NCBI GenBank assembly: GCA_033439265.1
Contig: JAVTVX010000030.1
Span: forward strand, 5,597,774-5,661,773
Length of the DNA stretch: 64,000 nucleotides
Direction of reading: 5' to 3'
DNA from: Dillenia suffruticosa
Taxonomy: Eukaryota > Streptophyta > Magnoliopsida > Dilleniales > Dilleniaceae
Positions 13,442-24,847 of the stretch are shown piece by piece. Numbering within the stretch: the stretch's first letter is position 1; the number at the start of each line of letters is the position of its first letter. The notes under the pieces were generated by a model that saw only the letters and a list, made by a program, of their open reading frames with translations, did not search any database and had not been told where the DNA came from. The position numbers and the translations under genes are program-made.

Positions 13442-13852
13442 TTTGATGTGTAGAATAGATTTTCCAAATGCTTTGAACTTACCCTAGTGTTGTCAGTTTA
13501 AATGCACTTCTCACCGATGCATATTGATTATAAATACTTATTTTTATATTAAATCATTAATTTTAGAGAAAACAAAATTGTATTAATGATACTTTAAAAG
13601 AAAAAATTATTTAAAATCTTTAATTTAGTATTGAAAATCATAGGTTACCATATAAAGTTTTAATGGTTTAGGATGCAAATGTGTTTTCTTTTTTCTAAGA
13701 AAGAATGAGGAAAAACTTGAAGTAGTGTTTCTTGAATCATCCAGTAGCATCCTTGAATGAGATAAATATCCTTTTTTAACAATTTATTTTGTCACACCTA
13801 AATTATAGCTAATTCAAACTAAGATAAAGTTTTAATGAATCATAAAAAATTC

Positions 13853-14010
13853 CGAGTGGTAGCATACTAGATTCTCTTAGTCAAGATTTTGAGTTCAATT
13901 CTTGGAAACGGAAAATCAGGCATCAAGAGAAATAGCCCCTGCATTAGGCCCTATAATGCTCAAACCGGATTAATGTAGTAACCAAAATACCGAAGGATAA
14001 TACTAAAAAA
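13853..14010 (+). mobile_element. SINE copy, type B unit
   Basis: tRNA-like head (GTGGTAGCATACTAGA as A box, GAGTTCAATTCTTGG as B box), SINE body with CCGGATTAATG, and an A-run at the end. Confidence 0.75.
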
Positions 14011-14096
14011 ATCATCAAAAAGTCCAAATATAAAAATAATCTTGAGATAAAAAATCCAATTACAAATCATTGTATGATATGTAATCTAATTTCCAA

Positions 14097-14433
14097 AACA
14101 AGTGAGATGTTCCCCACTCTTCTTTGATCACCTTATGACTGAGCAGCAGCCTCGACCCAAGCGGAAGTGTGATCTATCTAGAAACTTGAGACCATAAAAT
14201 AATTTGATTATCATTCTGATCACCTTTTTCATGATATTTTCTATAGGTAAAACTATTGTTAGCGATGTCAACTTCGACCTTTATTTCTATGAAGGGTTAT
14301 ATTGTTGGCATTGAGTGATCATGGACATGCGACAAACTTTGCATCACTAACAAGTTAATCTCAAAGGAAGGATTTGACGATGTTAGAAGTAAAACAGGTA
14401 GAGATTAGAAGAGGAAGAGAGGTCGATGTAAAA
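14097..14433 (-). pseudogene. MatR-like exon, RT-side part only
   Basis: Carries the RT-like half of the exon (the region corresponding to IENIMKETIRMV and the C-rich segment). The N-terminal half is deleted, as in every exon that follows a type B spacer. Confidence 0.6.
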
Positions 14434-14551
14434 AAACGTGTGTTTCAAAAACGGGAGAGCATTTAAAAATTTTTTGAGACGGGTTGCAAGAATGGTTCGA
14501 AACAGCTTGCAAGAATTTTTTTTTTTAATTTTTTGAGACAGTTTTCAAGAA

Positions 14552-14623
14552 AGGTTCCACCGAGATTTGAACTCGGGTTACTGGATTCAGAGTCCAATGT
14601 CCTCACCACTAGACCATGGAACC
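14552..14623 (-). tRNA. tRNA-Gln (CTG)
   Basis: 72 nt including the discriminator T, with all four stems formed. The acceptor is GGTTCCA/TGGAACC, the T arm is CCGAG/CTCGG with loop TTCAAAT, and the anticodon loop is CTCTGAA. The first anticodon-stem pair is T-G. The A box (TGGTCTAGTGG) and B box (GAGTTCAAATC) are good. It closely resembles known eukaryotic cytosolic tRNA-Gln. No T4 terminator follows directly, so activity is unproven. Confidence 0.85.
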
Positions 14624-14930
14624 TTTGATGTGTAGAATAGATTTTCCAAATACTTTGAACTTATCCTAGGGGTCAGTCCGTTAAAATGCACTTATTGCCG
14701 ATGCAATATGAATTATAAAATCTTATTTTTACATTAGATTATTAATTTTTAAACAAAATGTTATTGGACTAATAACAGGTTTAAAAAAAATTATTTGAAA
14801 TCTTTAATTTAGTGTTGAAAATCATGGGTTACCATATAAAAATTTAATTGTCTAGGAAGCAAATGTATTTTTCTTTTTTTCTTTTTTGTAAGAAAGAATG
14901 GGAAAAACTTGTAGTAGTGTTTCTTGGAAA

Positions 14931-15033
14931 TAGAAAAACAGATATTAGGAGAACTAACCTTTAAGTTAATCCTACAACGTTCGAATTGGATTAGTGGGTA
15001 ACTTGAACACCGGAGGTCAAGACAAAAAACAAA
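14931..15033 (+). mobile_element. SINE copy, 5'-truncated
   Basis: Only the body and A-rich end remain; the tRNA-like head is deleted. The body has GGATTAGTGGGTAACTTG and AGGTCAAGACAAAAA. Confidence 0.7.
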
Positions 15034-15118
15034 TCATCAAATAGTCCTAATGTAAAAATAGTTTTGAGATAAATAAACTAACAACAAATTATTGTATGAT
15101 TTGTAATTTAATTTCCAA

Positions 15119-15605
15119 AACTAGCGAGGTGTTCCCTGCTCTTCTTCGATCTACATTAGGATTTAGTGGCAGCCTTGACCCAAACGGAAGTGTGATCTAT
15201 TTGGGAACTCAAGATCATAAATGGATTTGATTACCATTCTGATAGTCTCTTTCATGATATTTTCTATAGGTAGAGCAATTGTGAGAGATCTAAACTTCGA
15301 CCATTCTTTATTCCATAAAGGGTTGCAGTGTCGACATTGAGTGATTATGTACTTGCAACAAACTTTGCATCTTTGACAAGTTAATCTAAAAAGGAAGGAT
15401 TCGACGATGTTATGAATGAAAACATGTAGATTAGGGGAGGAAGAGAGGTCGAAGTTGAGTTTTTCAAAAGCCAATGCTCGGACATTGAACTCCATCATGG
15501 CTTGCATGCCAGCTTGTTTTAGAATTTCAGTCACTATTTTGTCAATTCTTTCTCTACTTGGCTCCGCAATTTCAAATTCCTCTTTTACTCCTTTGCTGAC
15601 AAATC
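15119..15605 (-). pseudogene. MatR-like maturase exon, longest open copy
   Basis: The best preserved exon. From the right it reads SKGVKEEFEIAEPSRERIDK, then TEILKQAGMQ and VRALAFEKLNFDLSSSPN. A CxxCxxCC segment (CQRCKVCC) follows, then KFRSLTIALPIEN, MKETIRMVIKSIYDLEF and an HFRLGQGCH block. The last part aligns by eye with the start of plant mitochondrial MatR (MKEAIRMVLESIYDPEF, GRGCHSVLRRIKEEWGT), the N-terminal RT region of a group II intron maturase. The frame is open for over 140 codons, with a stop upstream. Only the N-terminal end of a maturase is present, so it is not a working enzyme here. It may come from a nuclear maturase gene or from a mitochondrial nad1-intron transfer; the cysteine-rich lead favours a nuclear relative, but I cannot decide. 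Confidence 0.65.
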
Positions 15606-15699
15606 AAGCGTAAAAGCACATAAGTTGTTGAATTTTGTGAGTGAAAAAAAAAATAGGCGAAAAGAGAGAAACATGTTTCATTTTTTTTATTATTTCTTA

Positions 15700-15742
15700 T
15701 TGGATTCAAAGTCCAATGTCCTCACCACTAGACCATGGAACC
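15700..15742 (-). pseudogene. tRNA-Gln fragment (TTG)
   Basis: Contains the 5' acceptor strand, D arm and anticodon arm only. The T arm and 3' acceptor strand are deleted. Confidence 0.85.
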
Positions 15743-16094
15743 TCTAATATGTAGAATAGATTTTCCAAATGCTCTAAACTTACCCTAGTGTTAGTCCATT
15801 TAAATGCACTTCTCACCGATGCATATAGATTATAAATACTTATTTTTACATTAAATAATTAATTTTAGACAAAACAAAATTGCATTAATGATACTTTCAA
15901 AAAAAAAAAAATTATTTGAAATATTTAATTTTGTGTTGAAAATCACATGTTACCATATAAAGTTTTAATGGTTTACGATGCAAAAATGTTTTCTTTTTTC
16001 TAAGAAAGAATGGGAAAAAACTTGAAGTAGTATTTCTTGAATCATCCAGTAGCATCCTTGATTGAGATAAATATCCTAACTTATTTTACAAGAA

Positions 16095-16166
16095 AGGTTC
16101 CATCGAGATTTGAACTCGGGTTACTGGATTCAGAGTCCAGTGTCCTCACCACTAGACCATGGAACC
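16095..16166 (-). tRNA. tRNA-Gln (CTG)
   Basis: 72 nt, with anticodon stem CTGGA/TCCAG fully paired, loop CTCTGAA, and good A and B boxes. The only defect seen is a C-A mismatch closing the T stem. It lies only about 400 bp from the preceding fragment because most of one unit is deleted between them. Confidence 0.8.
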
Positions 16167-16590
16167 ATTGATGTGTATAATAGATTTTCCATATACTCTA
16201 GAACTTATCCTAGGGTCAGTCAGTTTAAATCCACTTCTAGCTGACGCAATATGAATTATAAATACTTATTTTTACATCATATTTTTAATTTTTAAACAAA
16301 ATGATATTGGACTAATGACACCTTCAAAAAAAATTATTTGAAATCTTTAATTTAGTATTTAAAATCATGGGTTACCATATAAAATTTTATTTGTCTAGGA
16401 TGCAAATATGTTTTTCTTTTTTTCTTTTTTGTAAGAAAGAATGGGAAAAAACTTGTTGTCCTGTTTCTTGATTCATCCGGTAGCATCCTTGAAGAAGATA
16501 AATATTTTTATTTCAATTTATCTTGTCATGCCTAAATTTTAGCTAATTCAAGCTGTGATCACATTTTAATGAGAGCATCAACAAAATTTC

Positions 16591-16757
16591 CTAATTGTAG
16601 GGTACTAGGCTCTCTTAGTCAAAATTTTGAGTTCTATTCTTGGAAATGGAAAAACAGATACCAAGAGAACCAATCTCTAAATTAATCCTATAGTGTTAGA
16701 ACTTGATTAGTTGGATAACTTGAATATAGGAGGTCAAGACAAAAAAAAAAAAAACTA
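16591..16757 (+). mobile_element. SINE copy, type A unit
   Basis: tRNA-like head followed by the SINE body and a 14-A tail after AGGTCAAGAC. Confidence 0.75.
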
Positions 16758-16844
16758 TCATCAAAAAGTCCAAATGTAAAAATATTCTTGAGATAAATAA
16801 ACCTCATACAAATTGTTGTATGATATGTAATCTAATTTCCAAAA

Positions 16845-17680
16845 ACTCATGAGTTGTTCCTTCCTTTTCTTTTATCCACCTTAGGACTGAGTGGCAGCCT
16901 TGACCCAAATGGAAATGCTATCTATCTAGAAACTCGAGATCATAAATGGATTTGATTACCATTCTAATTGTCTCTTTCATGATATTTTCTATAGGTAAAA
17001 CAATTTTGAGTGATCTAAACGTTGACTATTCTTTATTTCCGTAAAGGGTTGTAGTGTAGACATTGAGTGATTGACAAGTTAATCTAAAAGGATTCGATGA
17101 TGTTACCAATAAAAATGCATAGATTAGGGGAGGAAGAGAGGTTGAAATTGAGTTTTTCAAAAGCGAATGCTTGGACTTTGAACTCTGTCATGGCTTGCAT
17201 GCCTGCTTGTTTTAGAATTTTAGTCGCTATTCATTCTCTACTTGCCTTCTCCATTTCAAATTCCTCTTTTACTCATTGGCTGACAAACCGAGCGCAAAGT
17301 GTTGAAGTTGTTGAAACAATTGTGAGTGGATCAAAACTTCGACTATTCGTGATTTCCATAAAGGGTTGTAGTGTCGAAATTGAGTGATCGTGGACTTGCA
17401 ACAAACTTTGTATCTTTGACAAGTTAATCTCAAAGGAAGGATTCGACAATGTTACGAATAAAAATACAAAGATTAGGGGAGGAAGAGAGGTCAAAGTTGA
17501 GTTTTTCAAAAGCCAATGCTCGTACTTTGAACTCCATCTTGGCTTGCATGTCAGCTTGTTTTAGAATTTCAATTGTTATTTCTTTGATTCATTCTCTACT
17601 TGGCTCCTCCATTTCAAATTCCTCTTTTACTCCCATGCTGGCAAAGAAAGTGCAAAAGCGCAGAAGTTATTGAATTTTGT
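16845..17680 (-). pseudogene. MatR-like exon with internal partial duplication
   Basis: The RT-like half is present once and the N-terminal half twice (near 17100-17300 and 17450-17680). The copies are separated by a repeated C-rich segment that gives CNNPLW-type words in other units. The same roughly 360-bp duplication recurs at 19705-20450, so it arose before the dimer was copied. Confidence 0.6.
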
Positions 17681-17797
17681 TGGTGAAAAAAAAGGCATTT
17701 AAAAAATGGGAGAGCATTTTGCATATGCAGGGAGGAGAGAGAGAAACATGTTACATTTTTTTAATTATTTTTTACTTTTGTAAATGAGTTGAGGGAA

Positions 17798-17869
17798 AGG
17801 TTCCACCAAGATTTGAATTCAGGTTACTGGATTCAAAGTCCAATGTCCTCATCACTAGACCATGGAACC
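17798..17869 (-). pseudogene. tRNA-Gln, decayed (TTG)
   Basis: The 72-nt length is kept and the anticodon loop CTTTGAA intact. The T stem has mismatches (CTGAA/CTTGG) and the D loop has lost one of the two conserved Gs. Confidence 0.8.
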
Positions 17870-18283
17870 TTTGATGTTTAGAATAGATTTTCCAAATACT
17901 TCGAACTTACCCTAGTGTCAGTCAGTTTAGATGCACTTCTCATCGATGCTTATAGATTATAAATACTTATTTTTACATTAAATCATTAATTTTAGACAAA
18001 ACAATATTGGAATAATGATACTTTCAAAAAAAAAAAATTATTTGAAATTTTTATTTAGTTTTGAATATCACATGTTACCATATAATTTTTTAATGCTTTA
18101 GGATGCAAATATGTTTTCTTTTTTCTAAGAAAGAATGGTAAAAAAACTTGAAGTAGTGTTTCTTGAATCATCTAGCAGCATGAATGAGATAAAAATCCTT
18201 TTTTTTCAATTTATTTTGTCACACCTAAATTTTATCTAATTCTAACCAAGATCAAGTTTTAATGAGAGTATCATAAAAAATTC

Positions 18284-18440
18284 CATGGTAGCATACTAGA
18301 TTCTCTTAGCCAAGTTTTTGAGTTCAATTCTTGGTAATGGAAAATCAGGTATTGGGAGAAGCAGCTCCTAAATTAGGCCCTATAATGCTCGAACCGGATT
18401 AATGTGGTAACCGAAATACTGAAGGATAATACTAAAAAAA
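18284..18440 (+). mobile_element. SINE copy, type B unit
   Basis: tRNA-like head, GAGTTCAATTCTTGG B box, body with GAACCGGATTAATGTGG, and an A-run. Confidence 0.75.
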
Positions 18441-18524
18441 ATCATCAAAAATTCCAAATGCAAAAATAATCTTGAGATAAAAAATCCAATTACAAATCAT
18501 TGTATCATATGTAATCTAATTTCC

Positions 18525-18872
18525 TAAAACAAGTGAGATTGTCCCCACTCTTCTTTGATGACCTTAAGACTGAGCGGCAGCCTTGACCCAAGTGGAAGTG
18601 CAATCTATCTGGAAACTTGAGACCATAAATCAATTTGATTACCATTCTGATCGCCTTTTTCATGATATTTTATGTAGGTAAAACTATTGTGAGTGATCTA
18701 AACTTTGACCCTTCTTTATTTCTATAAAGGGTTATATTGTTGGCATTGAGTGATCATGGACATGCAACAAACTTTACATTGCTAACAAGTTAATCTCAAA
18801 GGAAGATTCAACGATGTTATGAATGAAAAGGTGGAGATTAGAAGCGGAAGAGAGGTCGATGTAAAAAACATA
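18525..18872 (-). pseudogene. MatR-like exon, RT-side part only
   Basis: Type-B-linked copy with the N-terminal half deleted. The deletion junction is shared with the copies at 14097 and 21240. Confidence 0.6.
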
Positions 18873-18968
18873 GGAGTTTCAAAAACAGGAGAACATTTGT
18901 TGTACGTAGTGAGGACATAGTGTTTTTAAATTTTTTACTTTTTTTACTTTTGTAAAGGAGTCAAGAGA

Positions 18969-19040
18969 AGGTTCCACCGAGATTTGAACTCGGGTTACTG
19001 GATTCAAAGTCCAGTGTCCTCACCACTAGACCATGGAACC
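18969..19040 (-). tRNA. tRNA-Gln (TTG), best preserved copy
   Basis: All stems pair without mismatch: acceptor GGTTCCA/TGGAACC, D stem GTCT/GGAC, anticodon stem CTGGA/TCCAG with loop CTTTGAA, and T arm CCGAG/CTCGG. The A box TGGTCTAGTGG and B box GAGTTCAAATC are intact and the discriminator is T. The longest T-run in the 30 nt downstream is three, so pol III termination looks weak. It is the strongest candidate for a working gene in the array. Confidence 0.9.
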
Positions 19041-19461
19041 ATTGTTGTGTAAAATAGATTTTCCAAATATTTTGAACTTATCCTAGGTTCAGTCAGTTTA
19101 AATGCAGTTCTTGCTGATGCATTAGGAATTATAAATAGTTAGTTATAAATTAGATTTTTAATTTTTAAACAAAATGATATTGGACTAATGACACCTTAAA
19201 AAAAATTATTTGAAATCTTTAATTTAGTATTTAAAATCATGGGTTACCATATAAAATTTTATTTGTCTAGGATGCCAATATGTTTTTCTTCTTTTCTTTT
19301 TTGTTAGAAAGAATGGGAAAAAATTTGTTGTCGTGTTTCTTGATTCATCCAGTAGCATCCTTGAAGAAGATAAATATCCTTTTTTCAATTTATTTTGTCA
19401 TGCCTAAATTTTAGCTAATTCAAGCTGTGATCACATTTTAATGAGAGCATCAATTAAATTT

Positions 19462-19622
19462 CCTAATCATAGGGTACAAGACTCTCTTAGTCAAGATTCT
19501 GAGTTCTATTCTTGGAAATGGAAAAATAGATATCGGGAGAACCAATCTATAAATTAATCCTATAGCATTAGAACTTGATTAGTCGGGTAACTTGAATACA
19601 GGTCAAGACAAAAAAAAAAAAA
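19462..19622 (+). mobile_element. SINE copy, type A unit
   Basis: Same head and body as the copy at 16591, ending in a run of about 13 A. Confidence 0.75.
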
Positions 19623-19704
19623 ATCATCAAAAAGTTCAAATGTAAAATATTCTTGAGATAAATAAACCTTATACAAATTGTTGTATGATATGTAATTTAA
19701 TTTC

Positions 19705-20450
19705 CAAAAACTCATGAGGTGTTCCCTGCTCTTCTTTTATCCACCTTAGGACTGAGTGGCAGCCTTGATCCAAATGGAAGTGCAATCTATCTAGAAACTT
19801 GAGATCATAAATGGATTTGATTACCATTCTAATTGTCTCTTTCATGATATTTTCCATAGGAAAATAATTGTAAGTGATCTAAACTTCGACTATTTTTTAT
19901 TTCCATAAAGGGTTGTAGTATAGACATTGAGTGATTGACAAGTTAATCTAAAAGGTAGGATTCAACGATGTTACGAATGAAAATGCATAGATCATGGGAG
20001 GAAGAGAGGTTGAAGTTGAGTTTTTCAAAAACGAATGCTTGGACTTTGAACTCCGTCATGGCTTGCATGCCTGCTTGTTTTAGAATTTCAATCGCTTTTC
20101 ATTCTCTAATTGGCTTCTCCATTTCAAATTCCTCTTTTACTCCTTTGCTAACAAACCGAGTGCAAAAGCGAAGAAGTTGTTGAAACAATTGTGAGTGATC
20201 AAAACCTCGACTATTCTTTATTTCCATAAAGGGTTGTAGTGTCGAAATTGAGTGATCGTGGACTTGCAACAAACTTTGTATCTTTGACAAAGGAAGGATT
20301 CAACAATGTTACGAATGAAAATGCAAAGATTAGGGGAGGAAGAGAGGTCAAAGTTGAGTTTTTCAAAAGCCAATGCTCGTACTTTGAACTCCACCATGGC
20401 TTGCATGCCAGCTTATTTTAGAATTTCAGTCGTTGTTTCTTTGATTCATT
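19705..20450 (-). pseudogene. MatR-like exon with internal partial duplication
   Basis: The RT-like end reads MENIMKETIRMVIKSIYDLK and CHSVLRWIKEEQGT, then EFLEIKL, which extends the resemblance to MatR (FLEFDIRK). The N-terminal half occurs twice, as at 16845. Confidence 0.65.
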
Positions 20451-20537
20451 CTCTACTTTTGCATATGCAGTAAGGAGAGAGAGAAACATGTTACATTTTT
20501 TTAATTATTTTTTACTTTTGTAAACGAGTTGAGAGAA

Positions 20538-20609
20538 AGGTTCCACCGAGATTTGAACTCAGGTTATTGGATTCAAAGTCCAATGTCCTCACCGCTAGAC
20601 CATGGAACC
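20538..20609 (-). tRNA. tRNA-Gln (TTG)
   Basis: 72 nt with all stems paired (one T-G pair in the T stem). The anticodon stem TTGGA/TCCAA shows a compensating pair change relative to the sister copies. The A box is TGGTCTAGCGG and the B box GAGTTCAAATC. Confidence 0.85.
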
Positions 20610-21020
20610 TTTGATGTTTAGAATAGATTTTCTAAATGCTTCAAACTTACCTAGTGTCGGTCAATTTAAATACACTTCTCATCAATGCTTATAGATTATA
20701 TATACATATTTTTACATTAAATCATTAATTTTAGACAAAACAATATTGGAATATTGACACTTTCATAAAAAATTATTTGAAATTTTAATTTAGTATTGAA
20801 AATCACATGTTACCATATAATTTTTTAATGGTTTAGGATGCAAATATGTTTTCTCTTTTCTAAGAAAGAATGGTATAGAACTTGAAGTAGTGTTTCATGA
20901 ATCATCCTGTAGCATCCTTGAAGGAGATAAATATATATTTTTTTCAATTTATTTTGTCACACCTAAATTTTAGCCAATTCTAACTGAGATCATGTTTTAA
21001 TGAGAGTATCATAAAAAATT

Positions 21021-21178
21021 CCATGGTAGCATATTAGATTCTCTTAGCCAAGATTTTGAGTTCAATTCTTGGTAATGAAAAATCAGGTCTCGGGAGAAGT
21101 TGCCCCTAAATTAGGCCCTATAATGCTCAAACCGGATTAATGTGGTAACCCAAATACTGAAGGATAGTAGTAAAAAAA
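21021..21178 (+). mobile_element. SINE copy, type B unit
   Basis: tRNA-like head and body as in the other type B units; ends in a short A-run. Confidence 0.75.
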
Positions 21179-21239
21179 TCATCAAAAATTCTAAATGTAA
21201 AAAGAATCTTGAGATAAAAATATCATATGTAATCTAATT

Positions 21240-21572
21240 TCCAAAAACAAGCGAGATGTTCCCCACTCTTCTTTGATCACCTTATGACTGAGTGGCAGCC
21301 TCGACCTAAGCGGAAGTGCGATCTATTTGGAAACTCGAGACCATAAATCAATTTGATTACCATTCTGATTGACTTTTTCTTGATATTTTCTAAAGGTAAA
21401 ACTATTGTGAGTGATGTAAACTTCGACCCTTCTTTATAAAGGGTTATATTGTTGGCATTGAGTGATCATGGACATGCAACAAACTTTACATCACTAACAA
21501 GTTAATCTCAAAGGAAGGATTCGATGCAGTTACATGTGAAAAGGCGGAGATTTGAAGAGAAAGAGAGGTTGA
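21240..21572 (-). pseudogene. MatR-like exon, RT-side part only
   Basis: Type-B-linked copy with the N-terminal half deleted. Confidence 0.55.
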
Positions 21573-21815
21573 TGTAAAAAAGTGTTTCAAAAACGGGAGA
21601 GCATTTCTTGTATGCAATGAGGACATAGTGAGAGAGCTTGCAAGAATATATATATTTTTTTAATTTTTTGAGATAGCTTGCTAATTTTTTTTTTTTAAAA
21701 TATTTTGAGACAGCTTGCAAGAAAGGTTTGAAACAGCTTGCAAGAAATTTTTTTTATTAATTTTTTAAGAAAGCTTGCTAGATTTTTTTTAATTTTTTGA
21801 GCAGCTTACAATAAA

Positions 21816-21887
21816 AGGTTCCACCGAGATTCCAACTCAAGTTATTGGATTTAGAGTCAAGTGTCCTGACTACTAGACCTTGGAACC
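21816..21887 (-). pseudogene. tRNA-Gln pseudogene with CTA anticodon
   Basis: The length is kept, but the anticodon stem is mismatched and the B box has changed. The anticodon loop reads CTCTAAA, which puts CTA in the anticodon position, a form that would match the amber codon. Decay rather than selection is the likely reason. Confidence 0.8.
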
Positions 21888-22310
21888 TTTCATGTGCAAG
21901 ATAGATTTTCCAAATATTCTGAACTTATCCTAGGGTCAGTCCATTTAAATGCACTTCTTGCTGATGCAATATGAATTGTAAAATCTTATTTTTACATTAG
22001 TTTATTAATTTTTAAACAAAATGTTATTGGACTAATGACAGCTTTAAAAAAAATTATTTGAAATCTTTAATTTGGCGTTGAAAATCACGGGTTACCATAT
22101 AAAATTTTAATTGTCTAGGATGCAAATGTGTTTTTCGTTTTTTCTTTTTTGTAAGAAAGAATGGGAAAAAACTTGTAGTAGTGTTTCCTGAATCATCGAG
22201 TAGAATCCTTGAAGAATATAAATATCCCCTTTTCTATTTATTTTGTCATACCTAAATTTTAGTTAATTCAAGCTGTTATCAAATTTTAATGAGAGCGTCA
22301 TCAAAATTTC

Positions 22311-22465
22311 CTCATGGTAGGGTACTAGAGTCCCATAGTCAAGATTTTGAGTTCTATAGTTGGAAATAGAAAACAGCTGCCAGGAGAACCAACCTTTAAG
22401 TTAATCCTTAAGCGTTCGAATTGGTTTAGTGGGTAACTTGAGTACCAGAGGTCAAGACAAAAAAC
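22311..22465 (+). mobile_element. SINE copy, type A unit
   Basis: tRNA-like head, body and AGGTCAAGACAAAAAA end. Confidence 0.75.
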
Positions 22466-22552
22466 AAATCATCAAAAAGTCCTAATGTAAAATTAATTTT
22501 GAGATAAATAAACCAACTACAGATTGTTATATGATATGTAATTTAATTTCCA

Positions 22553-22692
22553 AAACTAACGAGGTGTTCCCTGCTCTTCTTTGATCCATAGGATTGAGTG
22601 TCTACCTTGACCCAAACAGAAGTGCGATCTATCTGGAAACTCGAGATCATAAATGGATTTGATTACCATTCTGATTGTCCCTTTCATGATAT
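22553..22692 (-). pseudogene. MatR-like exon, C-terminal piece cut by CACTA
   Basis: Encodes MKGTIRMVIKSIYDLEFPDR and a GQGRHSILWIKEEQGT-like end. The exon is interrupted at 22692 by the 8.6 kb CACTA element; its other piece starts at 31303. Confidence 0.65.
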
Positions 22693-23807
22693 CACTACAA
22701 AAAAATATGATATTGGCGACGAATTTAGCGACGAAAATCTTAAAAAAATTCGTAGCTAAAATTTTCAACGATGGATTTTGCGACGAAAAATTTTCATCGC
22801 TAAGGCGGCGTCGCAAAAATTTAGCGACGAAAATTGTAAATTCATTGCCAAATTAACGACGAAAAACATTTCTTCCCTAAATTTCACGGCCAAGGTTAGT
22901 GACAGATAACCTGGTGTGTCGCTAATTTTAAAGACGGATACGACAATCCGTTGCTAATTTTAGCGACGGAAACACGAATCCGTCGCTAATTTTAGTGACG
23001 GAAATGTGAATCCGTCACTAATTTTAGCGACGGATTACTCTCTGTGTCGCTAACTTTAGCAATGATTAGGCCAATTCATCACTAAATTTAGCAACCGATG
23101 GCCCTCTGCGTTGCTATGTTAGTGACAGAAATGCCAGTCTATCGTTGATTTTAGCTACGGACGATGCTCTGGTCACTAATTTTATTGACGAATATCCCAA
23201 TTTGTCACTAAAATTAGTGATGGGAAGTCATCTTCGTTGCTAACTTTAGTGACGAATCTTGCAATCTGTCGCTAAGCTTGAACAATATTAACGACGAAAT
23301 TTACGACGAACGTGGGAAAACTTTGCCACGAATTTAGCAACGAATCTATAAAATTGGGCAAAAAATTTTTTGATTGTTTTAACGTGCTTCCCTGTTTAGA
23401 AAAAAAAATGCCCTGTTTAGAAAAACAAATGCCCTGTGAAACCAACATTCAAATGACCCATTCAACCAAAATATCCATCAATATCCATCTAGTCAAAGAT
23501 GGTTTTGAATCCAACCAAAAATTCCATCAATATTCATCCAACAACACTCATCAAATAAATCTTAAAATTGTGGAATCCATTCAACATCCATAAAGTTTGT
23601 GCATCAAACAAAATATGAATAAAATCAAAATGAAACAAATATGAATGTAGTCTAATATCATCCAATATCTAATATCCTGGGAAGTAGTCCAACAAACATC
23701 GAGCGATCATCATTTTGTTGCTCAGCATCATGGTCATCGGTAGGAGGTATAGAAGGGGGAACCTGACTCTGGGAGGGGATAAACTGACTCGCATCCAAAT
23801 TGAGGTG

Positions 23808-24167
23808 CTACAACATAAGTCGTTGCATTAGGTCAAGCAATTGTTGCGTTTGCTGAAGAGATGGTGGTGTTTGCTGAAGCGATTGTCTCATATCATTCAT
23901 TTCTTCATCCTTCTTTGTAAGTTTAACTTTGAGGTTAACCACTTCTTCATCAAGTTCTACTTCTCTCCTCGTAATGGCTGCTGTGGAGGAAGGTGATCCA
24001 AATGTGTACATTTTGCCCAAGGATCCTATCCTAAGTATTGTTCCATGTTTTATACCACCAGATGCCTCTAGCCACAATGCCATACTATCAACGGACGGCT
24101 CAGACGAGGCACCATCATTAGTACCACTTGAATGAGTCAGTAGAAGCTCATTATATTTCTCATCCAT
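23808..24167 (-). CDS. Transposase_24-type protein, C-terminal exon
   Basis: 119-residue open frame with SSEPSVDSMALWLEASGG and GSLGKMYTFG, followed by a coiled-coil-like, charged stretch (ELDEEVVNLKVKLTKKDEEM) and a Q-rich end. This layout is what plant Ptta/En/Spm transposase (TNPA-like) proteins show after their Transposase_24 domain. It is read on the minus strand, downstream of the exon at 26640-26917. Such proteins bind the subterminal repeats of CACTA elements. The gene as a whole is broken, so no full product is expected. Confidence 0.7.
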   Translation of the reverse strand: MDEKYNELLLTHSSGTNDGASSEPSVDSMALWLEASGGIKHGTILRIGSLGKMYTFGSPSSTAAITRREVELDEEVVNLKVKLTKKDEEMNDMRQSLQQTPPSLQQTQQLLDLMQRLML

Positions 24168-24847
24168 TATTATGACAGAAATTAAAAGGAAAGTAAAATA
24201 AAGCAGTAAGATTAAACAATTACAAGTTCATGAAAAAAAACTTTTAAAGATGCATTAAATCTAAAATAAACTTTGATAGCTCATGTAAAAAATTGTCTAA
24301 CTAACTTCATTTTAGGTCCCACTGAGATAAAATTTGCATTACTAATGCTAATGAGCAAGCTGATTACTGATGCGAAAAGAGTCAAATGAATGTCTCATTT
24401 ACACCTACAACAATAGATTATGGAGATTGGAGGAGTTAATAATAAAATGTCAAAGTTAAGTACTTCTTTACTTTTCTGCAGAATAGCTTACTAGCGATGT
24501 TCAAGAATATGTACTCTCATCTCATGTTTTCTTGCCTATGTAAATTTTCTTTATAACATGTTGGTATTTAGTTGATGATCCAAAAAGATTTGTCCATCCT
24601 ATATCTTGTCATAATTTGTCTCTCAAATTTAAAATCATTTATTTAAATATGTTTGGACAATCTCTGAAATTTTCCTTATCTGTCTTGGTAGTTTGGTTTT
24701 TCTCCCTATCAACATTTCACATCTAATATGCTAACAGCAACTTAAACTCCATGCTTCATATTTTCTTATATCTTTAATCAACTTAATGTACTTTTCTTAC
24801 TTTCACAGTTCTGAAATATGAACAAGTTTTCCTTGCATGCTTCTTAG

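Noticed and set aside
15416-15613. Plus-strand open frames with LGEEERSKLSFSKANARTLN recurring through the array (for example 13040, 15416, 17449, 31460, 62078)
   Set aside because: They are antisense shadows of the minus-strand MatR-like exon. The minus-strand reading aligns with a known family; the plus-strand one does not.
15700-16166. Mitochondrial or plastid origin of the tRNA-Gln
   Set aside because: The sequence matches the cytosolic type (GGTTCCATGG start). Plant organellar tRNA-Gln has a different acceptor and D arm.
23312-23593. Open frame beside the 5' subterminal repeats of the CACTA element
   Set aside because: It is largely CACTA subterminal and flanking AT-rich DNA with a short internal repeat (CCCTGTTTAGAAAAA); no domain seen.
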